Shown: one piece after another, positions 22,576 through 33,000 of the stretch
Numbering within the stretch: position 1 is the stretch's first letter
Layout: each line of letters opens with the position of its first letter
Assembly: GCA_030374765.1 (NCBI GenBank)
Contig: JARGXX010000121.1
Location: 744,001 to 808,000 of the forward strand
Direction of reading: 5' to 3'
DNA: 64,000 nt
Origin: Agarophyton chilense
Lineage: Eukaryota; Rhodophyta; Florideophyceae; Gracilariales; Gracilariaceae
Notes under the pieces: model-generated
Told to the model about the DNA's origin: nothing
The model's input: the letters and a program-made list of their open reading frames with translations, nothing else
Database searches by the model: none
Position numbers and translations under genes: made by a program

Positions 22576-22805
22576 TATGAATGTCGACAGCTAGTGACAG
22601 GATGCCATGTAATGCGCACGCGAGCACTTACGTGCTCTGACGCCCGTTCCAACTTGCATTCGTAGTTAGTGCCTTTACATGAGCAATTACTATTGTCTAC
22701 ATAAACACAGCAAGATGAATCTGCAGGTCATCTGACTACACGGACGCCGGGGCACCCAAGTTGTCTAAGAAACATAGCTACAGTTGTTACCCCGCTCAAT
22801 ACTTA
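22576..22805 (+). repeat. 5' LTR of copia element C
   Basis: It begins TATGAATGTCGACAG and ends CAATACTTA, with an equal-length partner at 59170-59399. The ends were set by the GTGCG duplication. They do not follow the usual TG..CA rule exactly (TATG..TTA). Confidence 0.88.
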
Positions 22806-22809
22806 GTTA

Positions 22810-22820
22810 TGGGCCCAGCA
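22810..22820 (+). other. Primer-binding site of element C
   Basis: TGGGCCCAGCA lies four bases inside the LTR. The same bases precede gag in the minus-strand copia element (9979-9989). It would pair with a tRNA ending TGCTGGGCCCA. Confidence 0.6.
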
Positions 22821-22869
22821 CCAGCCTCATCCTCCGGCACGCGCAGCCGTCCACGTTTTTCTTAGGACC

Positions 22870-23690
22870 TGAAAAACGTCCTGTGGACTGACGGCAAAGG
22901 CAACCAGGAAGATTATGCAAAGTCAGTGGCACTATAAGACTTCATTTCACGAGAAATTGCCCGACTCAAAATCGAGCAAGATAGCGTTACCGCTTCGCAG
23001 AACAATTCTGAAGAGCCAGCTGTATGGAAGGTCTCGAGATCTGTGTTCTACGATCAGTGACGAAGATGTTGCTTCAGATGAAGAAGCCGACAAGATCGTC
23101 AAAACCATCTATAAGTGAGATTCGCTGTCTGTTGTCAGTGAGGTTTATGGGAACTTTATCACGCTTCTGAATATGAAGCGCTCCGGCAATTAAACGTTCC
23201 CCAATTTCGAACTTAGATTAGATGCTTCGGCGTCTAAGTTTCACGCTCAATCTGAATCCGCCAAGTTGCCAGAGTCGCTGACAGCCTTCATGCTTTTGAA
23301 AAACTCAGCTGTCGACAATGGGCAGCGTGTCTCGGTGCTTGCGGCGACATCAACGAACAGCACCTTGACTGCTACTGCGACGACGACGGATTACCTCAAC
23401 ACTATGTCGTATGAGAAAATGGCGTCTGTCTTTCGCCAGTGTGATGAAGTCCCTCATGCACACTCTACCGGCTCCCCACGGCCGCTTTCAATCGCTGCCA
23501 ATGCGACACAGCTCCCGCCGCGCAACCAGAACCGCCCCGACCGTCGCAGCAAGGGTAGACTCCTTTCCATGCGCTATCTTTGTGACATTTGCAAGAGGTT
23601 TGGTCAACGGAAAAGAACCACAACCCGTATGGTTCCTTACCCTCCCATGTGCGCTGCCTCGACTCCCCAGCTCCATCGCTGAACATGTCG
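22870..23690 (+). pseudogene. gag: Element C gag
   Basis: Gag begins near WTDGKGNQEDYAKS and shares FHEKLPDSKSSKI, SQLYGRSRDL, LPESLTAFMLLKNSAVDNGQ and CDICKRFG with the minus-strand copia gag. The Cys/His finger is degraded (CDICKRFGQRKR). Stops and frame changes occur near 22937, 23118 and 23580. The normal product forms the particle shell that packages element RNA. Confidence 0.75.
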
Positions 23691-24050
23691 CCGCCGAAAA
23701 AGTATGGACAGAAGAATGATGCCCCGAAGAAGGCTGTTTCATTTAACTGTGCCACCCTGACCAGTTCGACGGCAGCTGTCTCCGCAAATCCCGCGCCTGC
23801 CCGTCTCGGTCCTCTCCTAGATGACGGCGCACCGTACAGTGCCAGCGGACAAGTCGAGCTGCATCTCCTGTCTATCGAACTCGGATTGGCTCCCGACACT
23901 CCACATGAAACGATTCCTGCATCGCTCAACGGCCACACCAGGTAGCAATATGACGTGGGTGCTCATGCAAGCCTCCAGCGCAGCATTCTTGGCTAGATAG
24001 TCCTGCGCGCCAAGTCTGACCTCGGAAATGACATCAACATCACCCACTTA
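23691..24050 (+). pseudogene. pol: Element C protease
   Basis: The plus frame reads ARLGPLLDDGAPYSASGQVE, with Asp-Asp-Gly at 23820-23828 in the place of the aspartic protease active site, and later PASLNGHTR. The minus-strand copia copy has the same layout. A stop at 23943-23945 separates it from the integrase frame. The usual product cuts the Gag-Pol polyprotein. Confidence 0.65.
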
Positions 24051-25275
24051 GTGCTCGAAGGATCATCGCAGTGGGTGATCGGGAGAAATGTCACCCCCAA
24101 GGCGAACATTGTTCATTTTGGTATGAACGCTCTGTGCTTCGATGCCAACGGCGCGAACGATTCTTTGAAAATCGTTGATGACGGCTTCCTATCCTATATC
24201 TCTGTAGAACGCTTCGCATCATCCAAAGGATACCTTGTATTTACTCTCTACTGTCTGTCCGCTGTTGCGCTCGAGAAGTCGCCGTGGGGCGATGTGGAGG
24301 CTATCATTGACAATGTGCACGCGCATGTTTGCGGCCACGCCTGCTTTTCGGACTTCAAACTCTTGCTAAAGCGCAACAAGCTGTGAAACCGCACTGTCGC
24401 CCAGTACGTGGCAGACATGGTGTAAGATTGCACATCCTGTCGGTCTGCTGCCGTTCCACCTCCAACAAAGAAGGTGTCGATCAGCTCGTTGAACTCGACA
24501 TTCAACGACCTCTTATGCAATTGATCAATTGTTTCTGGATCGATTTTGCGTGCTACATTCAATGGACAATGTCTCCCGGCACTCCACTGCCCACGTGGTC
24601 AAGTCCACGTCTATGCAGGAGGCAGTTACCGGGTTCAAGGCAAGTAGGGTGGCTCACTTCTGGCACCCACAAGCCAACAGAGGGGACAAAGCGTTTCTCC
24701 TTGGAGCATTTCGAGATCATTGCAAGCGGCTTCACATCCCGCTCCATGCCGTGCCGCCCCGTCGCCATGCTAAAAACGCAACTGAGTGAAAGAATAACAT
24801 CATTCGCAATGTTTTCTTGAGGCTCAAGTCGGCAACCAGCGCAGACTTCAACGCTGACAGCTCTGCTTACATGGCTGTAAAAATAAGCAATGACTTACAT
24901 GGTAATGACATTATGTCAGCATTCGAGATGGCACAAGGCTTCACAAAACCCATCAATGGCAAGCCCCATGACAATGTGCTCCCAGCAGACGTGGCAGAAG
25001 CCCGCGAACTGTTTATCGCTCGTCGCAAGCTACGTCGCATTCTGAAGTCCAAAGCTATCAATGGCATACCATTCACCGCCGGCGACCTCGTCGAAGTGTA
25101 TGTCAAACAGGAAGTTGAGAAGCGCGTACGATGGTCGCTCACCAAAACAGTGACATCAGTCAACGCCGACAGCCGAATTGTCACTGTGCCTGGAAAAGCT
25201 GGAAAGGAATTGACAGCCGCTTTTGAGGATACGCGCATGGCAATCCCTGACATGATCTTCGCAAAGCTTTTGTAA
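24051..25275 (+). pseudogene. pol: Element C integrase
   Basis: The HHCC finger is HVCGHACFSDFK followed by CTSCRSAAV. The core has Asp in IDQLFLDRF (after a one-base insertion near 24520), Asp in NRGDKAFLL and Glu in RHAKNATE, directly followed by a stop where the family has Ser. The C-terminal domain has RRKLRRILKS and GDLVEVYVKQEVEKRVRW. All three catalytic acids can be seen, but the frame is broken. Copia integrase inserts element DNA into the genome. The order protease-integrase-RT identifies the element as copia. Confidence 0.85.
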
Positions 25276-25299
25276 GACGTTATTGATGCCCTGGAAGAC

Positions 25300-25531
25300 A
25301 TGAATGACATCGAAAGGCCACATGAATTCAATGAAAACTCCGAACCGACTGCTGACACTGCGGCTGTCGACACTGATTTTGGCACATATGCATTGAAAGA
25401 CGATGTCACTGACAGCATAGGTGACAGAGTCGAAATCTTCTGGCCGTTAGAGGACCAGTATTATTCCGGCACAGTGCATTCTGCCGTGGACGACGGGCTC
25501 GTCAATTTTTCACTATGACGACGGCGGCAAG
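25300..25531 (+). pseudogene. pol: Element C Tudor-like segment between integrase and RT
   Basis: The frame reads VTDSIGDRVEIFWPLEDQYY, SGTVHSAVDDG and then, after one extra T in a T-run near 25508, HYDDGGK. It continues across the element 2 insertion as EVLAL. The pattern W.L...YY.G.V...DDG...YDDG.KE.L.L is like a Tudor/PWWP-type beta barrel. In other proteins such domains bind methylated Lys or Arg. Its role in this element is inferred only. Confidence 0.55.
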
Positions 25532-26325
25532 TGAAGTGCAACCCTCGTGAGGGCCGTTTTCCAGGACTTGGTTGTTTTTCCGCCTCGGGGGATACTTGTG
25601 AGATCTATGAGTAGTACCGCTACTAGCGGGCTGGCGTAGCCAGGTGTATACGCGTTGTACGCGAAGTGCACCGGCGGCCGTGCGTCGTGGCCCCGATTCG
25701 GGTATGACTTACCCACGTGTACCACGGATGGCCCAGGACAGGTTGGCACAGCATAGCTGGACATTTTTCTATTTATTTAGCTTTATTACACTAGGTTAGG
25801 GAGCTCTCTACAGTATTCTACACTATATAGTGCCAGGGCGATCTCGCCCTGACACTCGGTAAACCTCCCCAACCAGGGTTCTTGGTTCTAAGTCTTTTTC
25901 CGCTTTCGCAAGTCTTCCACACTCTACGGAGGTGAAGCCGCGTTACTAACGGTAGACTTATCCACCCTGCGTCAACAGGAGACTCACCGCTGTTAGCGTG
26001 TATATGTTTCATACCACTGCCGTGTTCTCGCCCCAGTATTGGGTTTGCTACATATTCCTTTTGGCTCTCGTGGCCCATGCCCCCGATCGCCCCCACTGGG
26101 TGGTCCCTCCTTTATCACTTGCCCACTCCCGTGGAATACAGCTCATACCTGGTCTGCTCCCTTCTAGCATCCCGCACTCTCCCCGCTTGGCGTGCCGGTG
26201 AACCTCGGCCTTACACCCCGACTTAGTCGTGTTCACTCCGGAGAGGCTCCGTCGCCGTGCTACCCTCCTTGGAGGAAGACTCGGACATCTTCGTGTGTTT
26301 CCGCCGCCCTTGGCGTTGCACTACA
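25532..26325 (+). repeat. 5' LTR of element 2
   Basis: It begins TGAAGTGCAACCC and ends GTTGCACTACA. A 7-bp hairpin CAGGGCG/CGCCCTG lies near 25835-25852. The AT-rich CTATTTATTTAG near 25770 reads as a possible TATA on either strand. Confidence 0.95.
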
Positions 26326-26328
26326 AAC

Positions 26329-26348
26329 TGGTCTCCCGACTTAGAAGG
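26329..26348 (+). other. Primer-binding site of element 2
   Basis: TGGTCTCCCGACTTAGAA starts three bases after the LTR. Elements 3 (37286) and 4 (48317) have the same site with at most one change. The primer tRNA should end TTCTAAGTCGGGAGACCA. Confidence 0.8.
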
Positions 26349-26485
26349 CTAAGCGGACCTGGTTTGGTTGTTTTTCACCTTGCTGTGCTGTCTTCTCTCG
26401 TCGAGAACTGCTTTCCAATTTCTTGGTTTGGACCCACTTGGTGGAAGCTTTTGTTGTCCTATTCTTAGTGGTCAACGCTACAACC

Positions 26486-28613
26486 ATGTCACGACTACCG
26501 TCGGAAGCGGAACCCGCGATCACTCGGAGCCGTTCCGTCAATTACGTGGTGCCTGCGGACCCTGGAAGAGTTCCCCCGCCGTTACCTCAAGCCGCTCCGA
26601 AAGGCAAGAGTAAGGGGTCGAACTCCTCCAAGAACAACAAGCTACCGCCTAAGGCGTCGAAGAACGGACCCAATTCTGGTGCTGAACCGGCCCCTGCCGT
26701 GGATGACCCGGCTCCTGCCGACGAAAAGGCCCAGAAAAACGAGTTCCACATCGACATAAACTCAAGTGTGAGGCAGCAGATCCGCGAAATGCGGGAAGCG
26801 CACAATGCCTTCGTGGGAGAGTTCGAAGCCCTGCGTTCCAGGTGTGATGGCTCTTCTATGAAGGAAGTGATTGACGACCTCCGCGTGTTGTGGGCGGACG
26901 TCAACACCCTGTTGGAATGTTTTGGTGGTCCCGCCGCTTACGTGGAAGGTGTCGAGACCCGATTCAATCGTGTTAGCGCCCGTCTCCAGACGTTAGAGCA
27001 AACCATCTTGATGGAAGACGTCCCGGAGAAGCTGGTTGCTGTGTCGCACCGCGAAACACGAGAGGAAAAGGGACGATACCCGCCGTCGGCGTGGAAAGCG
27101 TGTCAGCAATGACTCGGACTCGTCGAACTCCTCACGGTCGTCGCGTGGCTCTCACCATTCAAATGGGTCGGACTCGTCAGATTCGTCTTCTGAAGATGGC
27201 CATCGCAGGCGTTCATCCCGTTCTAAACGGTCGTCTACCAACCAAGGTGTGATCCGCGCCCACGAGAAGAGAAGGAAACACTCCGGGTTGAAGGAGCTGA
27301 AATGCACCAACCCCCTGTACATGAAGTTGGTTTCTTACCGATACTATCGGCTAGAGAACTCCTCTTTGGATCGCACGCCCCGTGGCACGGGTAGAGTGAA
27401 GGATTGCATAAATCGTATGCAACTGTCCCTCAGGAACCAGAACTTTTCTGGAGGAGACTCCATTTTGGTGTTGGATTTCCTTGCGAGGTTCGTCGCCGAA
27501 GCGGATATTCTCGGTATGACCGAAGGACAGGCGTTTATTGCACTCCCGTACTTTATGAAAGGCCTCGCCGAGGATCAATACCATTCTGTAAGAGGTTCGT
27601 CTAGAGCCTCCGAAGGAGGGGTAACCTGCTGGCCAGAAGCAGTACAATACCTCTTGAGGTCCTACGCCACTAATCACGCGATTCAGTCGGCCATTCTCGC
27701 TCTTTGCGATACGCGCCAGAAGTCTGGAGAAACGGAAACCGAATTCTCGGTGCGCCTGAACAAGGCTTTCCACTGTAGTGGGAACGTACACTCCGCCGGA
27801 GAGCGCTGCACCATGTTCATCGATGGACTGGACCCCGCTATCCGAACACTCGTGGCCCGTTACCGGGAAGACCGAAGGAAAACCACGTATCTGGAGTTGG
27901 TCCAACACGCGCAAGCGGAAGGTGACGCTTTAAGAGCTCGTGCCCCCAGACACAGGTCGCAAACCGCCAAGGCGTTGGTAATGGAAACGAAGTCGCCATC
28001 CCTATCGCTGATTGCGAGTGAGCGCCCCCAACAGGAGTACGACAACGTACACTTCGCCCGAAGCGATATCCATTCGGTCCCGACAACCGAACTACCGTCT
28101 ACGACGGACGACTCATATGACACGGCCCAGGATGGACCCCTGCTGTACGCAGACTCTCCCCGTGTTCACGGACCTCGCATCCCGTATTCAAACGGTGCGC
28201 TCCGACAGAGTCGCCCTGGATGGAAGGATACCCGCCAAGCGGTGAAGTTCACGGATGCTCGCTCCGGTTTGCAGCCCTCACGCCAGGGACTCATATGCCA
28301 CATATGCTACGAACACGGTCACATTTCACCGGACTGTATCCTCACCATGAGGGAAGTAGCCCGAGTAATCGGTAATTATGAGGCGTTGACCCCAGTGGAA
28401 AAGCGGATTGTTCCGATGACGTCGTATCTTCGAGCGAAGATCGATTTTCCACGGAGTATTCCGGAGGCGAAACCGCGCCATGCGTTGCTTTACCCTGCCG
28501 AGCAGGCTCCCGACCACCGCCCCGTTCCTTCAAACCCCGCCGCTGGCGCCCCATTGCTAGTGGTTCAGGATTCTGAGGCCCCGCCTCAGGCGGATGGGAC
28601 TCAGGAAAACTGA
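26486..28613 (+). pseudogene. gag: Element 2 gag with one frameshift
   Basis: The start chosen is ATG 26486 (MSRLPSEAEPAITRSRS), at the position of the element 4 start. An N-terminal coiled-coil-like stretch (QQIREMREAHNAFVGEFEAL) is followed by a Ser/Arg/Asp-rich region. The capsid-like core follows (SYRYYRLENSSLD, YLLRSYATNHAIQSA, CTMFIDGLDPAIRTLVARYR). The zinc knuckle CHICYEHGHISPDC (about 28295-28336) is a perfect CX2CX4HX4C. A frameshift near 27070 splits the gene. Element 4 has no break there, so this is a mutation. The normal product assembles particles and packages RNA. Confidence 0.88.
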
Positions 28614-28668
28614 TTTCGGGAGTCTCCCCTTCGGGAGAGGCGTCCCCAACAGTGAGGTTGACGACGCC
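28604..28668 (+). promoter_or_regulatory. Candidate -1 recoding signal at the gag-pol junction of element 2
   Basis: The gag stop is at 28611-28613 and pol is in the -1 frame. TCTCCC (28623-28628) and GGGAGA (28633-28638) form a 6-bp hairpin with loop CTTC. A second pair, GGCGTC and GACGCC (28639-28644, 28663-28668), follows directly. Element 4 has the same structure at the same distance. The slip site here (GGAAAAC, 28604-28610) is not a perfect XXXYYYZ. Confidence 0.5.
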
Positions 28669-31021
28669 CGAGGCGTCTCCGCCTCGCTCCCCGGTCACAA
28701 TCCTCACGAGGAAACAGGCCGTCTCAGACGTGGACTCTGAACACTTTGGTGTTCTACGTCGACCGTGGAAACGTGTTCGTAACCGCCGGTTCCCGGATAG
28801 AGTCTTAGTAATGGCCAAGCGCAATTACAAGGTGTATGCCGACCTTGGCCTTTCTACCCAGTTTATCGTTCGAGTCCTTACTGTTTTGGACACAGGTGCT
28901 GGTCCGAATTTCATCGTGGAGTCGCTGCTGCCCCCGCCCTTGCGGTCTCAGATCCGCCTTGGCGTGGCGCCCGACGTCGCGGACGCGAATAACAACCCGT
29001 TTTCAACGGTTGGAACCGTCGCTCTCGTCGTTCGCTTGGGCTCCTTCGTGGTGAAACTAGACTTTATTGTATGCCGGAAATTGGCTGCCCCCATCATCTT
29101 GGGATGTGACTTCTGTGACAGATTCATTGACGCCATAAGGCCCCGCTTAAAGCGTTTTGAGATGGAAGACGGCTCGTCGGTCCCGATTGTCCGTCGTCCG
29201 CTGCGGCGTGCCTCCAAGAAGCACCTACCGCTCCCTGCCGCGCAGGAACCTCCACCCGCTTCTCGGGAGTCAACCAAGCTCCGCGTGGCTGCGTCTGTCC
29301 GAATCACGCCAGAGTCCCAAGTATGGGTGCGTGTCACTTCCCGTCAACACGGTTTACGAGTCATTCAGCCTCTCTCATCTCTATACGATGGATATCAACT
29401 CGCCGTGGCGAATGGAGTCGCGCAGATTGTCCCAGACAAGCCGTTCACCGTGCTCGTTGCCAATCTGGGCTCCACCCCCCAGTCACTGGTGAAAAACCAA
29501 GTTATGGGATCGGTAATGCCTCACCCCACCGCGATGGTCGCCACTAGGCTGACCGCTGCCGAAGTCCTCGGTCTTGTTCACTCTAAGGAGGGGGAGGAAT
29601 CTGCCGTCCAATCACCGAATGATTCGGAATCGCAACCTGCCGAAACAGAAAAGAAGCCCGTTCCGACGAGTTACGACCGGGTAGACCCCGTGAAAGAACT
29701 CGAGGAACTCGACCTCGGTCATGTACCGGAGTCACACCGTGAAAGTCTGCGTGAGATGTCACGGGAGTTTACCACAGTGTGGGATGGCTCTCTTGGTGAG
29801 ATAAATACAACGGAACACCGGATAGATTTATTGCCGAACACCCGACCGGTGGCTCAACACCCTTACAGGGCAGGCCCCAAGGCTCGAGAAGAGGAACAGT
29901 TCAAAGTGGAAAAAATGCTCCGAGCTGGAGTGATCGAACCGGCTCAGTCGCCGTGGGCATCCCCAGTGGTACTGGCTCCGAAACCCGATGGGTCCTGGCG
30001 CTTTTGCATCGACTACCGTCGCTTGAACGATGTTACCGTCAAGGACGTGTATCCGATCCCACGAATGGATGAGTACATCGACTCTCTCGGCACTGCTACC
30101 GTGTTCACGGCTTTGGACGCCAATTGGGGATATTGGCAGGTTCCCGTTAGGGAGGAGGACCAAGATAAGACTGCGTTTGTCTGTCACTCGGGACTCTACC
30201 GTTTTAAACGGATGCCTTTTGGTCTAACCAATGCTCCCGCTACCTTTCAGCGTGCTATCGACATTTTGTTGGCCCACTTTAAGTGGCGTACTTGCCTCGT
30301 CTATTTGGACGATATCATTGTATTCTCAGACAATCTGGATGACCATCTCACCCATGTCAGGGACATAATGACCACGCTACGTGATGCTGGAATAACCGTC
30401 AAACTGAGGAAATGTGAGTTCTTTACCGATACTGTGAAGTATCTCGGGCACATTATCCGCCCTGGACGTGTAATGATCGAGGAAGCTCGAGTGAGGTCCC
30501 TTCGCAAGGCGAAAGAACCCGCTACCCAGACGGAACTGCGCTCCTTTCGAGGATTGGTCAACTTCTACCGACGGTTTATCCCTAATTTCGCTGACATCGC
30601 GGCCCCCTTGAACGTGCTTCTGCGGAAAGGTCAACCACCTAAACTGGACCCCTTTACGTCCGCCCAGACGGATGCTTTTAACTCTGTTAGGGAGGCTGTC
30701 ACATCAGCACCGATTCTATCGTTATTGAAACCCGGACTACCGTTTTCCGTGGACACAGACTCTAGCGACTACCAGGTAGGCTGTGCGCTCCTTCAAACTA
30801 CTCCCGAAGGAGAACGCAAACCCATTGGGTACTGGTCACGCTCGCTCAATGTCCACGAGCGGAACTACTCCGTGTCGGAGAAGGAGTGCCTCGCAGTTGT
30901 GTGGGCACTCTCTACACTCCGCCCCTACCTCACGGGGGTGCACTTTACCGTTTACACGGATCACTCGTCCCTACGCTGGCTCATGACCATCTCGGAGCCG
31001 TCAGGCCGCTTAATGCGTTGA
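28614..31021 (+). pseudogene. pol: Element 2 pol: protease, RT, most of RNase H
   Basis: The frame is open from the gag stop and has no obvious own ATG at its head. Protease: VLDTGAGPNFI and later IILGCDFCDRF. RT: GSWRFCIDYRRLN, FTALDANWGYWQ and YLDD (YLDDIIVFS near 30303). RNase H: SVDTDSSDYQVG, SEKECLAVVWAL and VYTDHSSLRW. The frame ends with a TGA at 31019-31021 that replaces the Trp codon in MRWRLRL of element 4. A single G-to-A change therefore stops an otherwise complete RT/RNase H. Confidence 0.92.
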
Positions 31022-32821
31022 AGACTCCGCCTCGCGGAATATGACTTTGAAGTGATCTACAAGAAGGGCACTCAGAACGCGCAAGCGGACGCGCTCTCGC
31101 GTTTACCCACGAATGGGGAAGCTCTATCCGTCGATGACGAGGATATACCTTGCTTCGTCGTAGACGATAAAACACCGGGGGACCCGGATTGTTTACACGA
31201 TAAATGGAACGAAAGCCCGGAATCGGATGATGATATTGACGCATTGCTCGTCTCAGACGATTCACAGAAACCCCCGCCACCGACGTTGGAAGTAACCGAA
31301 ATGGGTCAACAATCCCTCTCTGAGGATGATGGTTCTCGGCACACAACAGTGGCTCAGCCCACTGCCGTGGTTTCCAGACCTTCGGCTTTACCACACCCTA
31401 CCCGGGGACTCTCTGACTTGCCGATCTTATCGGACCAAAGCCAGAATGGCCTCTCTTCTCTCACGCCACAGCGCGGTGTCTACCCCCGCCCGTTGGGCGT
31501 TTCAACCACTCCCCATGCCGCTCCGTCTCAGGAGGGGGAGGAGGCTCAGCCGTCGAGCGTTGACCCGCAGCCCATGGGTCTTGGTTCTTCGACACCAGCT
31601 ACGCTGGAAAACTTAGAGCACGCCCTCGCAGGCCTCTCTAGGCCAAATCGATCGGAAGTGGTCCCTCGTACTGTACGGCAGGACACACCGGCTAAGCCGG
31701 GAAATCACACCGTAGCAGACGGGAGATTCACACCGAGCACGCTTGATGCTGGTTCAGAACCCGCGCGCAGTCGCGGACGCACTCCGAGTGTCTCGGTTGA
31801 CCCCGACAGCGTTGTCAAAAGCGCACCGGTCACCCCGGAGAATGTGCCCGTCAAGGACGGAAGCACCTCGTCGCCGAGTGAAGTTGAACCCTCGAAAGGG
31901 ATAGTTGAGGACGAACTCGCTCCCCGCAGGGGTTCCTCGCCGTGCACTTCGCCGCCCGTTGGTGAGGAAGGCACGGTTGACCCGGAGTTGCACGCCCGTC
32001 GCGGTACTGTGTCGCTTAAGGGAGCAGACATACCGGCAGCGCCGTTGCACACGCCCTCACGTGAGGAGGCGGAACGCAGCTCGGCGCGGAATACTACCAG
32101 CCATCAGCCGGATGTGTCACGTGACCAGACGACACCCGGCTCGGGAGAAACGCCAATCAACGCCCAAGGCGGCTCACCCGGCAAGGCACGACGCCCCGTG
32201 ATGAAACCGCCTCCCGCGTCAAGTCCAGCACCGTCGCGACGTATTTCACCCCGACGACTCGCGGAACGCGACCGCGAAACCCAGCCTTGGGATGAGTCCG
32301 CGTTCCGCCGAAGGGTAGCCTCTGCACGAGAACTCTCGGAAAGCATTCCGACCCAAAAACTGGGAGAATTGCCCCACGGGAAGGCCTCCGGCCGAAGCCG
32401 TCGAACTGACGCTCTTCGTCATGACGCCTTGGCGGAAGCAACCCGCCAAGCGGCCAAGGAAACCCGGAACCCGGTTTGTTCCCCTACCCAGGGCATGAAA
32501 AGGCAACGCCAACCCATGGACCCCTCGGGGGAAGGGCACAGTAGCCCACATGCACCTGCGGACGTACACCGGTTTGGTCCGGTGACGCGTACACGGCAAG
32601 GGCGGGAAGTCTACGAGAAGGAGTTCGTGGTCGACCACATAGTGGAGCACTCATACCATCCGGATAGTTATATTCAATACCTCGTCCGTTGGTACGGTTC
32701 AGGGCCCGAATGGGATTCGGATGAGCCGATGGAACATCTCCCACGTTCAAAGGTGGTGTCATATCACCGCAGAACGCGGACGGGAATCCCGGCATTGGTT
32801 GTCAAAGCCCAGGTGGGATAA
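31022..32821 (+). pseudogene. pol: Element 2 pol: RNase H tail fused to linker and chromodomain, integrase missing
   Basis: The same frame continues past the TGA for 600 codons without a break. It starts with the tether (NAQADALSRLP) and DDEDIPCFVVDD. Near 31250-31330 it jumps to the post-integrase linker (SALPHPTRGLSDLPIL; element 4 has VVPHPSRGLSDIPTL). Zinc finger, DDE core and SH3-like domain are absent, so about 1.3 kb was lost in frame. The long linker is rich in Pro, Ser and Arg. The chromodomain is at about 32620-32790 (EFVVDHIVEHSYH, YLVRWYGSGPEWDSDEP, VVSYHRRTRTGIPA). The product could not integrate DNA alone. Confidence 0.85.
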
Positions 32822-33000
32822 CACCCACCTCGGTGGAAGAGAAAAGAGAAGTAGGTTTGCTTGAGAACAGGCTAGTGAAGGAAGGTTTTGGGTTACACAA
32901 GTCACTTGGTTTTTATTCGAAGCTATCGATGGAATACCGAGCACTCGGGATACTACTCTAAGTCACAAGGGAAAACTCCCCATCGGGAGCGCGTGCCCCG

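Noticed and set aside
22256..22627. LACALHGIL on the minus strand as the LLACAL motif of the RB A pocket
   Set aside because: The bases belong to the copia LTR starting at 22576, and the rest of the frame is the helical-repeat fragment.
27040..27115. Programmed frameshift within gag of element 2
   Set aside because: Element 4 gag reads through the same region without a break, so a plain mutation is simpler.
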